From assembly GCF_050262165.1 (NCBI RefSeq), contig NZ_CP189844.1: a stretch of DNA of 64,000 bases. One strand, written 5' to 3'. This DNA is from Parvimonas sp015257355. Its GTDB lineage: Bacteria > Bacillota > Clostridia > Tissierellales > Peptoniphilaceae. Positions within the stretch are counted from its first letter, which is position 1. Each line of letters begins with the position of its first letter. Positions 27,283-36,172 of the stretch are shown here, piece by piece. The notes beneath the pieces were generated by a model. That model was not told the DNA's origin and did no database searches. It was given only the letters and a program-made list of their open reading frames with translations. Position numbers and translations under genes: made by a program.

Positions 27283-27795
27283 TTATAAAATCTCAATTTG
27301 ACACATTTTCATTGTTTCTAATGCTGTATTATGACTTTGTGGAGTGACTCCCGCACAACATTTACTATCAACGATTAGTTCAACTTCAGGTAAAAATCCT
27401 TTAATCATTAATGCATTAACAACTACACAAATATCAGTACAAATTCCAACAAATTCAATACTTTCTATTTGCTCTTTTTCGTTTAGATTTTTTAAATATT
27501 CAACTAAGTTGCTAGATCCAAATCCTGCTTTTTCAAAAATTTTACAATTTTCTTTATAAATACCTTCTCGGATTTCCCAACCATTACTACCCTTGATACA
27601 ATGCTTTACAGGAAGTTTTCTTCCCTCTTGAGTATTTAGGTAGTTATCATCATGAGTATCCATTGTATAAATAATTTCTCCATCAAAGTTTTTAATTTTT
27701 TCCTTTAAACTCGGAATCATATCAATAGCTTCTTTAGTTCCCAATCTACCGTCAACAAAATCATTTTGCACATCAATAACAACTAATATTTTCAT
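27283..27795 (-). CDS. Cysteine hydrolase, nicotinamidase/isochorismatase family
   Basis: A 170-residue enzyme with VIDVQNDFVDG (catalytic Asp8 in VIDVQND), a central catalytic lysine region KHCIKGSNGWE, and the nucleophilic cysteine in GICTDICVVVNALM preceding the conserved cis-peptide. The pattern is closest to nicotinamidases (nicotinamide to nicotinate for NAD salvage); other amides remain possible. GGAGG precedes the start and it is monocistronic. Confidence 0.82.
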   Translation of the reverse strand: MKILVVIDVQNDFVDGRLGTKEAIDMIPSLKEKIKNFDGEIIYTMDTHDDNYLNTQEGRKLPVKHCIKGSNGWEIREGIYKENCKIFEKAGFGSSNLVEYLKNLNEKEQIESIEFVGICTDICVVVNALMIKGFLPEVELIVDSKCCAGVTPQSHNTALETMKMCQIEIL

Positions 27796-27862
27796 AACCA
27801 GCCTCCAAAAGTTTTTGATAAAAAAATCTAAATATTTTATCCAAATAAATTATATACAATAA

Positions 27863-29194
27863 TTACTCTTTTGTCAAATTATAAAATTCATCATTTATAA
27901 TATATCTATAATATTTCAAAAATATTACACTCAAGATAAATTCATTTACAAATTGTGCAAATGCAACTCCAAATAGAGATAAATCAAAAACTTGTGTTAA
28001 AATCAACATTAAAATAAGACTTAAGATATTTACCCCTGCTGTTGTTTTTAATAAAAACATATTTTTATTCAAACCTTGTAAAGCACATTTATATATGTAT
28101 GAATACGAACTACAAATATTTGCTATTAAGAAAAATATCAAAAATTTTGTAGCAAAATTTTGTACCAAAATATCATCTGTAATAAGTTTAGGTAAATATT
28201 CTCTAAAAATAAAGAATAATGCACTTCCAAAGATAAATAATACGGTTGTAATCTTAACAGAAATTTTAGGATAATCTATCAAATTTCTAATGTTTTTCTC
28301 TCCAGAACTTATGCTTATTAAACTCAGAGTCGCAGAACCATAGATATGTTTAAAAGTAAATAAAAACATAATTAAATTTGTAATTATTGAATATCCAGCA
28401 AATTCGTTATTCCCTATTCTAATAACAATCATATTGAAAATAATGACAAAAATAGTTCCGTCAAAAATTTCCTGTATCATAATAGGAAAAGCTAATTTAA
28501 AATGATTAAATCCATTTATAAAATAGCTTTTTAATAATTCAAATTTTAACTTTAATTTATTTTTCAATACAAAAATATAAATAAGAAGATTTACAAACAT
28601 TGAAAAAACAGTACTAAATCCTACCATAGTAATTCCAAGTTTTGGAAAACCGAACTTTCCAAGAACAAATAAATAATCTAAACCCAAATTTAAAACTGAA
28701 GAAACAGTAGATCCTATTAAAATCCACTTTGTCATATTTGAAATTCTAAAATATGCCCCAAATGTAAATAAACATAGTTGTAACAAGACACAAAAACTCA
28801 TAGGATATGAGAACAAAATCCCCTGTTCCAAAGTTTCCCCAGATAAATTATAGAATATTTTTAAAAAATATGTCTTTCCGAGCAACATCAATAATAAGAA
28901 TAAAATTCCCATAAAAATATTGATAGCAAGAGATGAAAAGAATTCATAATTTAGACCTTTTTCATCTCCCTGTCCCAGTTTTTCTCCAAGTTTTGTGTTT
29001 ATAATTATTGCAGTTGCTCCCAAAACTCCACTTACAGTATATAATGTTGAAGAAATCAAATTTACCGCATTAAATGCAGGTGTTGAAACTCTTGCAACAA
29101 TAGCAATATCAGATAACTCCAAAATATAACTTAGGATAAAATTCACCATAAGTGGAAAAGCGAATTTGTTAAGTTCTAATCTTTTATTTTTCAT
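27863..29194 (-). CDS. MATE family efflux transporter
   Basis: A 443-residue protein with 12 predicted membrane helices in two similar halves, as in Na+/H+-coupled multidrug and toxin extrusion transporters (NorM/DinF type). The first helices contain P residues and ELSDIAIVARVSTPAFNAVN, a typical family start. It overlaps the end of topA by 11 bases, so it is co-expressed with it. Substrate cannot be predicted. Confidence 0.85.
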   Translation of the reverse strand: MKNKRLELNKFAFPLMVNFILSYILELSDIAIVARVSTPAFNAVNLISSTLYTVSGVLGATAIIINTKLGEKLGQGDEKGLNYEFFSSLAINIFMGILFLLLMLLGKTYFLKIFYNLSGETLEQGILFSYPMSFCVLLQLCLFTFGAYFRISNMTKWILIGSTVSSVLNLGLDYLFVLGKFGFPKLGITMVGFSTVFSMFVNLLIYIFVLKNKLKLKFELLKSYFINGFNHFKLAFPIMIQEIFDGTIFVIIFNMIVIRIGNNEFAGYSIITNLIMFLFTFKHIYGSATLSLISISSGEKNIRNLIDYPKISVKITTVLFIFGSALFFIFREYLPKLITDDILVQNFATKFLIFFLIANICSSYSYIYKCALQGLNKNMFLLKTTAGVNILSLILMLILTQVFDLSLFGVAFAQFVNEFILSVIFLKYYRYIINDEFYNLTKE

Positions 29195-31277
29195 TTTTCT
29201 TTTTCTTTAAATCAATTTCAAAATCACAATTTTCATCGGAACATTTTAGTGCGTGTTTAAATCTGTTTTTAACTTCAACTAAGAATTTTCCACATTTTTC
29301 ACATTTTTTATCAGCTATCGGTTTGTCCCAAATTGCATAGTCACATTCAGGATAATTTTCACATCCGTAAAAAACTTTTCTCTTTTTTGAAATTTTTTCA
29401 ATTATTCTTCCACCACATTTAGGGCATTTTACACCAGTATCTTTAACTTCCTTTTTTATATAATTACAATCAGGAAATCCGCTACAACCGATAAATTTAC
29501 CAAATTTGGTCTTTTTAATGACTAAATTTTTACCACATTGTGGACACTTTTCGTCAAGAACTTCATCTTTTATTTTATAATCTTCTGAATCTCCATCAGA
29601 CTTTTTCAAAAAAGTTTCAAAAACAGCATAGAAATCTGAAATGACTTTTTTCCAATCCTTTTTATTTTCAGCTATTTCATCAAGTTTTTCTTCCATTTCC
29701 ATTGTGAATTTTTCATTTATAATTGTTTCAAAGTTGGAAACTAAAAACTTATTTACATTTTTTCCAAGTTCTGTTGGAATAATTTTTTTATTCTCAATTA
29801 AAATATAAAATCTGCTTGTCAAACTGTTTATAATACTTGCATAGGTACTAGGTCTTCCTATTCCGTTTTCTTCTAGTTTTTTAACTAAACTCGCCTCAGT
29901 GAAATTAGCAACTGGTTTTGTAAAATGTTGACTTTTTTCTATTTTTTCAGCATTAATTACATCTTTAACTTCAAGTTTAGGAAGTGGCTCATCCTTAATA
30001 TCACTTGAAGTATATATTTTTGAAAATCCGTCAAATAAAGTAAATCTTCCATTTAATTTATAGATACAATTATTTGAATTTAAAACTATTTGTGTGCTTT
30101 CATAACTTTCTGCTTTCATTTGTGAAGCTACAGTTCTTTCCCAAATCAATTTATATAGTTTATATTGATTTGCAGTTAAATAGCTCTTTATTTTTTCAGG
30201 ACTTCTAAAAATACTACTTGGTCTAACACCTTCATGAGCATCTTGAGAATTCTTCTTTTTTAAATTGTATTCATTACCTCTTGTAGCATAATTTTTTCCA
30301 TAATTTTCTGTAATATATTCTATTGCTTCAGCAACTATTTCAGATGAAATTCTAGTTGAATCTGTTCTCATATATGAAATCAATCCGACAGATCCTTCTT
30401 TACCAACATTTATTCCTTCATAAAGTTGTTGAGCAATACTCATAGTCATTGAACTTGAAAAACCTAATTTTCTTCCCGCTTCTTGTTGCAATGTACTTGT
30501 AGTAAAAGGCGGTTGTGGTTTTCTCTCTTTTTTTACCTTTTTTACATCTTCAACGATAAAATTGCCTTTATCCGTTTTTTCTACAACCTCTAAAGCTTCT
30601 TTTTCCGTTTTTATATCTCTTTTTACTATTTTTTTATTTTCATATTCTCCATAATAAAGTGATTTAAACTCTATATTTTGAACATTATGTATCCCCTCAA
30701 TCTTCCAAAATTCTTCTGGAACAAAATTATCTATTTCTTCTTGACGTTCACAAATAATCTTTAAAGTTGCAGACTGAACACGACCTGCAGAAAGACCGCT
30801 CTTTATTTTTTTCCATAGAATAGGAGAAAGTTTATAACCTACAAGTCTATCTAAAACTCTTCTAGCTTGTTGAGAATTTACTAAATTCATATCAATTTTT
30901 CTTGAATTTTTTATAGATTCTTTGATACTCTTTTTAGTAATTTCATGAAATTCTATTCTATTTTTTTCATTAATATCAAGTCCTAAAAGATATGCGATAT
31001 GCCAAGAAATAGCCTCTCCCTCTCTATCAGGGTCGGTTGCAAGATATACATTTTCTGAATTTTTGTAAAGCTCTTTTAACTCTTTAATCTTTGATGCTTT
31101 ACCTCTAACATTAATATATTCAGGCTCAAAATTATTGTCTATATCTATTCCCAATTTACTTTTTGGTAAATCTCTTATATGACCAATACTAGCTACAACC
31201 TTATAATCGCTTCCAAGCATTTTACTAACTGTTTTAGCTTTTGTTGGAGACTCTACTATAACTAAATTTTTATACAA
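29184..31277 (-). CDS. topA: DNA topoisomerase I
   Basis: A 697-residue type IA topoisomerase that relaxes negative supercoils. The TOPRIM domain has VIVESPTKAKTV and DPDREGEAISWH. The active-site tyrosine is in SYMRTDSTRIS. Three C-terminal zinc-ribbon-like modules follow from about residue 580 (CPQCGK...CSGFPDC, CPKCGG...CENYPEC, CEKCGK...CSDENC). Size and layout are normal for Firmicutes. It lies 10 bases after the GNAT gene stop and overlaps the MATE gene, forming GNAT-topA-MATE. Confidence 0.95.
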   Translation of the reverse strand: MYKNLVIVESPTKAKTVSKMLGSDYKVVASIGHIRDLPKSKLGIDIDNNFEPEYINVRGKASKIKELKELYKNSENVYLATDPDREGEAISWHIAYLLGLDINEKNRIEFHEITKKSIKESIKNSRKIDMNLVNSQQARRVLDRLVGYKLSPILWKKIKSGLSAGRVQSATLKIICERQEEIDNFVPEEFWKIEGIHNVQNIEFKSLYYGEYENKKIVKRDIKTEKEALEVVEKTDKGNFIVEDVKKVKKERKPQPPFTTSTLQQEAGRKLGFSSSMTMSIAQQLYEGINVGKEGSVGLISYMRTDSTRISSEIVAEAIEYITENYGKNYATRGNEYNLKKKNSQDAHEGVRPSSIFRSPEKIKSYLTANQYKLYKLIWERTVASQMKAESYESTQIVLNSNNCIYKLNGRFTLFDGFSKIYTSSDIKDEPLPKLEVKDVINAEKIEKSQHFTKPVANFTEASLVKKLEENGIGRPSTYASIINSLTSRFYILIENKKIIPTELGKNVNKFLVSNFETIINEKFTMEMEEKLDEIAENKKDWKKVISDFYAVFETFLKKSDGDSEDYKIKDEVLDEKCPQCGKNLVIKKTKFGKFIGCSGFPDCNYIKKEVKDTGVKCPKCGGRIIEKISKKRKVFYGCENYPECDYAIWDKPIADKKCEKCGKFLVEVKNRFKHALKCSDENCDFEIDLKKKKNEK

Positions 31278-31287
31278 AACAAACTCC

Positions 31288-31731
31288 TTATATAATCTTA
31301 CTCATTGATATATGTTCTATTCCAACCTCAACAAAAATATCATCATTATCCTTAGAATATCCTAACATTTCATAAAAAGTCATTGCATGATATTGTGCTG
31401 AAAATCTTATCATCTTTTTTTCATTTTCTTTTTTATATTTTTTTACTGTTTCTTCCATATTTATGAATAGAAATTTGCCTACACCCTTACCTCTGCACGA
31501 TTTTTTAACACATGCTCTACCAAAATAGACAATATCTTTATGTATATTCATAATTCTTGCAGTTGCAAGAAGTTCATCTCCCTCAAAAACTCCAACATGA
31601 ATTGTATCATCTAAACTATCTCTATCATCAATTTCATATTCAAGTGGAACTTTTTGCTCATCTACAAAAACTTCTTGTCGCAAAGCAAATGCCATTTTCA
31701 TGTCATCGCTTTTCAAAACTCTATATTCCAT
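31288..31731 (-). CDS. GNAT family N-acetyltransferase (ElaA-like)
   Basis: A 147-residue acetyltransferase with LRQEVFVDEQKVPLEYEIDDRD, a pattern shared with ElaA/YjcF-type proteins, and the acetyl-CoA pyrophosphate loop RGKGVGKFLF. Substrate unknown. It is the first gene of the topA operon. Confidence 0.82.
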   Translation of the reverse strand: MEYRVLKSDDMKMAFALRQEVFVDEQKVPLEYEIDDRDSLDDTIHVGVFEGDELLATARIMNIHKDIVYFGRACVKKSCRGKGVGKFLFINMEETVKKYKKENEKKMIRFSAQYHAMTFYEMLGYSKDNDDIFVEVGIEHISMSKII

Positions 31732-31818
31732 ACAAACAACTCCATATATTATTTAAACTCTCTATATGTTATATAATTTAATTAATTTTGTCAATATTTT
31801 TTAAATTATATAATTAAA

Positions 31819-31851
31819 AAAGTGTCAATTTTATAAAACTGACACAAAATT
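31819..31851 (-). terminator. Terminator of the thyA operon
   Basis: GTGTCA / TGACAC stem with an AT-rich inner part, directly after the flavin-reductase gene. Confidence 0.65.
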
Positions 31852-31856
31852 AAATT

Positions 31857-32393
31857 CTATTCTATTATATATGCACTTACAATTTCTCCATAATAAGCTG
31901 TATGATAATCCATGTTTGCACCATAAAACTCTCCTGAAACATTTTCAGGATAATTTTTTTTCTTTATATCATTTGGAATCGAATTTTCATCCTGTTTTTG
32001 CTTGTAAATAACTTTACATTCTAAAGTTAAAGGCAATTCCTTAATTGCAGGAACATCTACAATTTCAGAGTCAACTAAAGTTAAATTCAAGTCCTTTATT
32101 TTATCAGTATTCCTTCCTGACTTTGTTCCACAAAGTCCAATTACTTTTTTATCAAAATCATTTAAAAAAATATTTACAGTAAATTCACCGTTTTCGTCAA
32201 GAAGTTCCTTCGTAAAACGTCTTTCTCTAACAAATGCTGTAAAAATTGGTCTATTCCATTCAATTCCCAAGGTTCCCCAAGAAATAGACATTGTATTTAC
32301 TTTTTCTTTTGACTTTGTTGTAAGTAAAACACCTTTTTCAACTGCTAACATTATTTCCTTAGCATAATCAAAAACATTAATTTTTCTTTTCAT
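31857..32393 (-). CDS. Flavin reductase-like domain protein (FMN-binding split barrel)
   Basis: A 178-residue FMN-binding split-barrel protein, with NTMSISWGTLGIEWNRPIFT near the flavin site and a C-terminal YGEIVSAYI strand. Such proteins reduce flavin with NAD(P)H or act as partner oxidoreductases. It lies 9 bases after thyA with AGGAGA before its ATG, so it is co-transcribed. A supporting role in folate or redox metabolism is only an inference; no dihydrofolate reductase gene is adjacent. Confidence 0.8.
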   Translation of the reverse strand: MKRKINVFDYAKEIMLAVEKGVLLTTKSKEKVNTMSISWGTLGIEWNRPIFTAFVRERRFTKELLDENGEFTVNIFLNDFDKKVIGLCGTKSGRNTDKIKDLNLTLVDSEIVDVPAIKELPLTLECKVIYKQKQDENSIPNDIKKKNYPENVSGEFYGANMDYHTAYYGEIVSAYIIE

Positions 32394-32402
32394 AATTTTC
32401 TC

Positions 32403-33233
32403 CTAAATTGCAATCGGAATATCTTTTATTTGTTCTCCACATTTATAGTCCTCTATTATAACATCATCTGATGTAAAATCATAAAAGTTTTTAACATCAG
32501 GATTTAAAGTAACCTTTGGAGCAGGGAATTTCTCTCTCTTAATAAGTTCCTCTATTATAGGAATATGTCTATCGTAAATATGAGCATCAGCTATAACATG
32601 AACTAACTCTCCAACTTCTAAATCACATTCTCTAGCAAGCATATGAACTAAAATTGCATATTGGCAAACATTCCAATTATTTGCAGCTAAAATATCTTGA
32701 CTTCTTTGATTTAAGATAGCATTCAATTTTTTACCTGTAACATTGAAAGTAACACTATATGCACAAGGATATAAATTCATTTCAGATAAATCTTCATGAA
32801 CGTAGATATTTGTAATTATCCTTCTACTATATGGATTGTTTTTTAAATCATAAATAACTCTGTCAACTTGATCAAACATTCCTTCCTTATACTTATGTTT
32901 AACACCAAGTTGATAACCATAAGCCTTTCCAATACTTCCATTTTCATCAGCCCACTCATCCCAAACATGACTCTTTAAATCTTTAATGTTATTAGATTTT
33001 TTTTGCCATATCCAAAGCATTTCGTCAGTACATAATTTAATAGCTGTTTTTCTAAGTGTAAGCGCAGGAAATTCTTCAGCTAAATTATATCTATTTACAA
33101 CTCCGAATTTTTTTATTGTATATGCCTTTGTTCCATCTTCCCAAACAGGACGAACTTTTTCTCCCTTTGTATCTACACCATTTTCAAGTATATCTTTACA
33201 CATTGAAATAAATATATCATCTGCTCTACTCAT
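32403..33233 (-). CDS. thyA: Thymidylate synthase ThyA
   Basis: A 276-residue enzyme that methylates dUMP to dTMP with methylene-tetrahydrofolate. The catalytic cysteine is in YPCAYSVTF, followed by NQRSQDILAANNWNV (phosphate and nucleotide contacts) and ADAHIYDRHI. The residues around the active site differ from the common PPCH. AGGAGA precedes the ATG. It is first in a two-gene operon with the flavin reductase and is preceded by a GC-rich structured leader (33272-33311). Confidence 0.92.
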   Translation of the reverse strand: MSRADDIFISMCKDILENGVDTKGEKVRPVWEDGTKAYTIKKFGVVNRYNLAEEFPALTLRKTAIKLCTDEMLWIWQKKSNNIKDLKSHVWDEWADENGSIGKAYGYQLGVKHKYKEGMFDQVDRVIYDLKNNPYSRRIITNIYVHEDLSEMNLYPCAYSVTFNVTGKKLNAILNQRSQDILAANNWNVCQYAILVHMLARECDLEVGELVHVIADAHIYDRHIPIIEELIKREKFPAPKVTLNPDVKNFYDFTSDDVIIEDYKCGEQIKDIPIAI

Positions 33234-33271
33234 AATTTTCTCCTAAACTTTAATTGTGAAATAACAAATTT

Positions 33272-33311
33272 TCCGTGCACTACCAGATGCGAAACATCGT
33301 GGGAGGGTCGG
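33272..33311 (-). promoter_or_regulatory. GC-rich structured leader of thyA, unidentified
   Basis: A 39-base GC-rich island in an AT-rich region. As RNA on the reverse strand it folds into an imperfect hairpin (CCG/CGG ends, CCA/TGG, and GATG-TTTCG-CATC at the tip), and it would form the very 5' end of the thyA transcript. Read on the + strand, the same hairpin is followed by eight T's and could be an intrinsic terminator. I cannot match it to a known riboswitch. Confidence 0.45.
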
Positions 33312-33328
33312 TTTTTTTTCTCATAATA

Positions 33329-33357
33329 AGAATAACATTTTTATATAAAAAAGGCAA
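33329..33357 (-). promoter_or_regulatory. Candidate thyA promoter
   Basis: TTGCCT (33352-33357), 17-base spacer, TATTCT (33329-33334). Transcription would begin about 10 bases before the structured leader. Confidence 0.45.
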
Positions 33358-33450
33358 ATTAAATTTGAATTTACTTAATCTAAAATTTAAAATATCTATT
33401 GAAACTGTAACATTTTTCAAAATATTTTTCAATTTATTCACTAAAAATAC

Positions 33451-33479
33451 TTGATTTAAGTTTTATGATATGATATAAT
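33451..33479 (+). promoter_or_regulatory. rpmE2 promoter
   Basis: TTGATT (33451-33456), 17-base spacer, TATAAT (33474-33479). Confidence 0.7.
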
Positions 33480-33522
33480 ACCTAAAGTGATTAATTTACA
33501 ATATTTAAGTGAGGTGAAAACA

Positions 33523-33768
33523 ATGAAAAAGGGAATACATCCAGAATACAATAAAGTAGTTTTTATGGATACAACAAGTGGATATAAATTCATCTGTGGT
33601 TCAACAAAAACTTCAAATGAAACAATAGAAATGGAAGATGGTAACACTTATCCATTAATTAAAATCGAAATCAGTTCTGACTCTCACCCATTCTATACAG
33701 GTCGTCAAAGATTTGTTGAAAAAGGTGGTAGAATTGAAAAATTCAAAAAAAGATACAATATGGACTAG
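33523..33768 (+). CDS. rpmE2: 50S ribosomal protein L31 type B
   Basis: An 81-residue bL31. MKKGIHPEYNKVVFMD at the start, SSDSHPFYTGRQRFVEKGGR in the middle and KKRYN near the end mark the type B paralogue. It lacks the CxxC zinc motif of type A (only one Cys), so it is the zinc-independent form, often derepressed in zinc limitation. The ATG at 33523 follows GAGGTG. Monocistronic with terminator. Confidence 0.94.
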   Translation: MKKGIHPEYNKVVFMDTTSGYKFICGSTKTSNETIEMEDGNTYPLIKIEISSDSHPFYTGRQRFVEKGGRIEKFKKRYNMD

Positions 33769-33769
33769 T

Positions 33770-33796
33770 AAAAAGCAGAGCAATCTGCTTTTTTTA
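33770..33796 (+). terminator. rpmE2 terminator
   Basis: AAAGCAGA/TCTGCTTT stem and T-run just after the stop. Confidence 0.8.
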
Positions 33797-33902
33797 TTGC
33801 AAAAAACATGGGTTTTTCTTTGATAAGTATCATAGCATTAAAGATATATTAAAAAATTCGCAAGCTAATTTACTGTTAACGATAATCTATTAAATAAAAG
33901 TA

Positions 33903-34140
33903 TCTCATTATACGTCATCTCGACCGAAGTTGAGCAAAGCGAAACGGAGTGGAGAGATCTCATAAAGCTCCATTATATAGAATTAAATTTTTGAAGTTGA
34001 TTATTCCAAAAATAAATATTTGAAAAAATTTTTTACTAATTTTTGCTAATAATAAGGAATAGTCTTTCTGAAAGAGACTATAAAATAATTTTTGTATGTA
34101 TCTTCGATACATTTACTTTTGCTAAAGCAAAAGTAAATAT
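33903..34140. repeat. Mosaic palindromic repeat, copy 5 (split)
   Basis: Left end ATACGTCATCTCGACCGAAG and GAGAGATCTCATAAAG at 33905-33965. The TGTATC-TTC-GATACA and ACTTTTGCTAAAGCAAAAGT hairpins follow at 34095-34135 after about 130 unrelated bases. The gap between rpmE2 and the next gene holds nothing else recognisable. Confidence 0.7.
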
Positions 34141-34179
34141 AAATCTGCTTCAAAATATCTGAATAATTTCCCCAACAAA

Positions 34180-34207
34180 AAAGAGCTGTTCTCACAGCTC
34201 TTTTATT
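34180..34207 (-). terminator. Terminator of the ABC-exporter operon
   Basis: AAAGAGCTGT/ACAGCTCTTT stem with a short loop, overlapping the last codons of the small gene. Confidence 0.75.
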
Positions 34208-34436
34208 AACAACCACCTTTAAGTTTTGTACTTCTTATATAAATTTTTGGGAATTTTTCATGTTGATTAAAATAACCCATAAGTTCAAAAAATTGAAAAG
34301 CTCTTTTTTGTTGTTGGACAGTCATTCCCAACTTTTCCCTAATATGTTTTTTTGCCATATTGGAATAAACAAAATACCCTTCACTATTTATATCTTTAAT
34401 AACAATATCATATAAGTCATAATACTCTTGTTTCAT
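34206..34436 (-). CDS. Small protein, unknown function, coupled to the ABC exporter
   Basis: A 76-residue basic protein (KKHIREKLGMTVQQQKRAFQFFELMGYF) with no membrane segment. Its ATG overlaps the stop of the preceding ABC gene (TAATG), giving translational coupling. The helical pattern with YFVYSNMAKKHIREKL could be a small winged-helix or regulatory protein; I do not recognise a family. Being last in the exporter operon, it may modulate the transporter. Confidence 0.55.
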   Translation of the reverse strand: MKQEYYDLYDIVIKDINSEGYFVYSNMAKKHIREKLGMTVQQQKRAFQFFELMGYFNQHEKFPKIYIRSTKLKGGC

Positions 34437-36172
34437 TATTTGTCCCCTTTTGCAGATTGTATTTCGTACCAAGTTTTATATTTTCCATTAAGAGCGATAA
34501 GCTCATCATGTGTACCTGTTTCTAAAACTTTTCCATTTTCTATCATAACTATTGTATCACAATTTTTAACAGTGGACAATCTATGTGCAATAATAATTGT
34601 GCTTCTACCCTGTTTTAAAACATCAATTCCATAATTGATAATTTTTTCCGTTTCAGTATCAATATTTGCAGTTGCTTCATCCAAAATTAAAACTTTTGGA
34701 TTTCTAACTATTGCTCTAGCAAAACAGATGATTTGTTTTTCTCCAAGTGATAAATCCGAACCACTTATTGCAAGCTCAAAATCTAAATTATTATCTCTTC
34801 TTTGTAAAAGATTTTCCCCTCCAACTTTTACAATAGCATCTAGCACTTCTTTTTCAGTTATATTTTCATCTTTAAGAGTAATATTATCTTTTATACTTCC
34901 TGTAAAAATATAAGGATCTTGAAGCACTACTGCCATTTGTTTTCTGTATGATGCTTTACTTAAAGTTTTTATATTTTGTCCATCAAGTAAAATTTCTCCT
35001 TTTTGATTTTCATAAAAACCTAAAATTAAATTCATTATTGTTGACTTTCCACTTCCAGTTGCACCAACAAAAGCAATTGATTTTCCCTTTTCAAGTTTGA
35101 AGTTGACATCTTTTAAAACTGGAACATTTTCTTTATATTCAAAACCAACATTTTTAAATTCAATATTTCCTTCAAGTTCAATTTCCCTATCCGTTGTTTT
35201 TTCTTCTTCAATTTCGAAAATTTTGATGATTCTATCACAAGAAACAAGCGCAGTCTTATATCTATTTATTTCAGATAAGAAATTCATAAATAGCCTTAAA
35301 ATTCTTTTATTGTACTCAATCAGAATATATAATATACCAACACTTAACCCTAGTCCGTTTAGTTTTAAAATAGTAAATACTAAAATTATTATAGCATTAG
35401 TAACAATCATTACAAAGTCCATCAAATTCCAAGAAAATAAAGCATTGATTAAAGTTCTTCTTATATAGTTTTTCTCAACTTCTTTATTTTCTTTTTCAAA
35501 AGACTTAATCATCAAATCTTCATTTCCATAAACTTGAATTACAGGTAAAGACTTAATAGTTTCATTATAGATTGAACTTGTAATTCCCTCATGTTTTCTT
35601 ATTGTTTTAGTAACTTCTGTAAGTTTTTGACCATAATATTTTGTAATTACATACATTAATGGCAAATAAACCAACACTATTAATAATAAATATGGACTAA
35701 TGAAAAACATAACAGTTAACATCATTCCTAGATTTAAAACAAAAGCTAGTAAGTCATTTAAAAGAGTTTGATATAACTCTTTAATTGTATTTGTATCAGT
35801 AGTAAATCTAGAAACCAAATCTCCTGCATAAGAACTATCAAAATATTGCATCTTAAAACTTTGCATACGTCTAATTAGACTAAATTGAATCTTGTATGCG
35901 ATATTACAAGAAATTTTATTAAAAGTAATTCTTACTACAAAAGTAAATCCTACAACGGCTAAGTTTAATGCTAAATAGAATAACACTTTATTTAAGATAA
36001 AGGAATAAAAATTATCCATATTAACCAAATCTGCATCAATAATTGATGAAATAACTGTTGGTATATACACATCAAGAAAAACTCTAAAAATAGTACAAAT
36101 TGAGCCTGTAAAAAGTAAAAACTTTTCTTCTAAAAGGTAGGAAGTTAAAAACTTTAATTTCTTATTCTTCAT
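34436..36172 (-). CDS. ABC transporter, fused permease/ATPase, subunit 2 (consensus-Glu half)
   Basis: A 578-residue ABC exporter half: six membrane helices (about 1-310) and a nucleotide-binding domain (about 330-578). The Walker A is GATGSGKST and the Walker B is LILDEATANID with a catalytic glutamate. The signature is LSLGEKQ instead of LSGGQ. It overlaps its partner by 11 bases. The complementary defects of the two halves fit a heterodimeric exporter with one degenerate ATP site, as in LmrCD/TM287-288. Substrate (drug, lipid or peptide) unknown. Confidence 0.88.
   Translation of the reverse strand: MKNKKLKFLTSYLLEEKFLLFTGSICTIFRVFLDVYIPTVISSIIDADLVNMDNFYSFILNKVLFYLALNLAVVGFTFVVRITFNKISCNIAYKIQFSLIRRMQSFKMQYFDSSYAGDLVSRFTTDTNTIKELYQTLLNDLLAFVLNLGMMLTVMFFISPYLLLIVLVYLPLMYVITKYYGQKLTEVTKTIRKHEGITSSIYNETIKSLPVIQVYGNEDLMIKSFEKENKEVEKNYIRRTLINALFSWNLMDFVMIVTNAIIILVFTILKLNGLGLSVGILYILIEYNKRILRLFMNFLSEINRYKTALVSCDRIIKIFEIEEEKTTDREIELEGNIEFKNVGFEYKENVPVLKDVNFKLEKGKSIAFVGATGSGKSTIMNLILGFYENQKGEILLDGQNIKTLSKASYRKQMAVVLQDPYIFTGSIKDNITLKDENITEKEVLDAIVKVGGENLLQRRDNNLDFELAISGSDLSLGEKQIICFARAIVRNPKVLILDEATANIDTETEKIINYGIDVLKQGRSTIIIAHRLSTVKNCDTIVMIENGKVLETGTHDELIALNGKYKTWYEIQSAKGDK

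Noticed and set aside
33903..33970. tRNA- or rRNA-like sequence
   Set aside because: The GC-rich part is a module of the interspersed palindromic family; no cloverleaf or rRNA signature fits.
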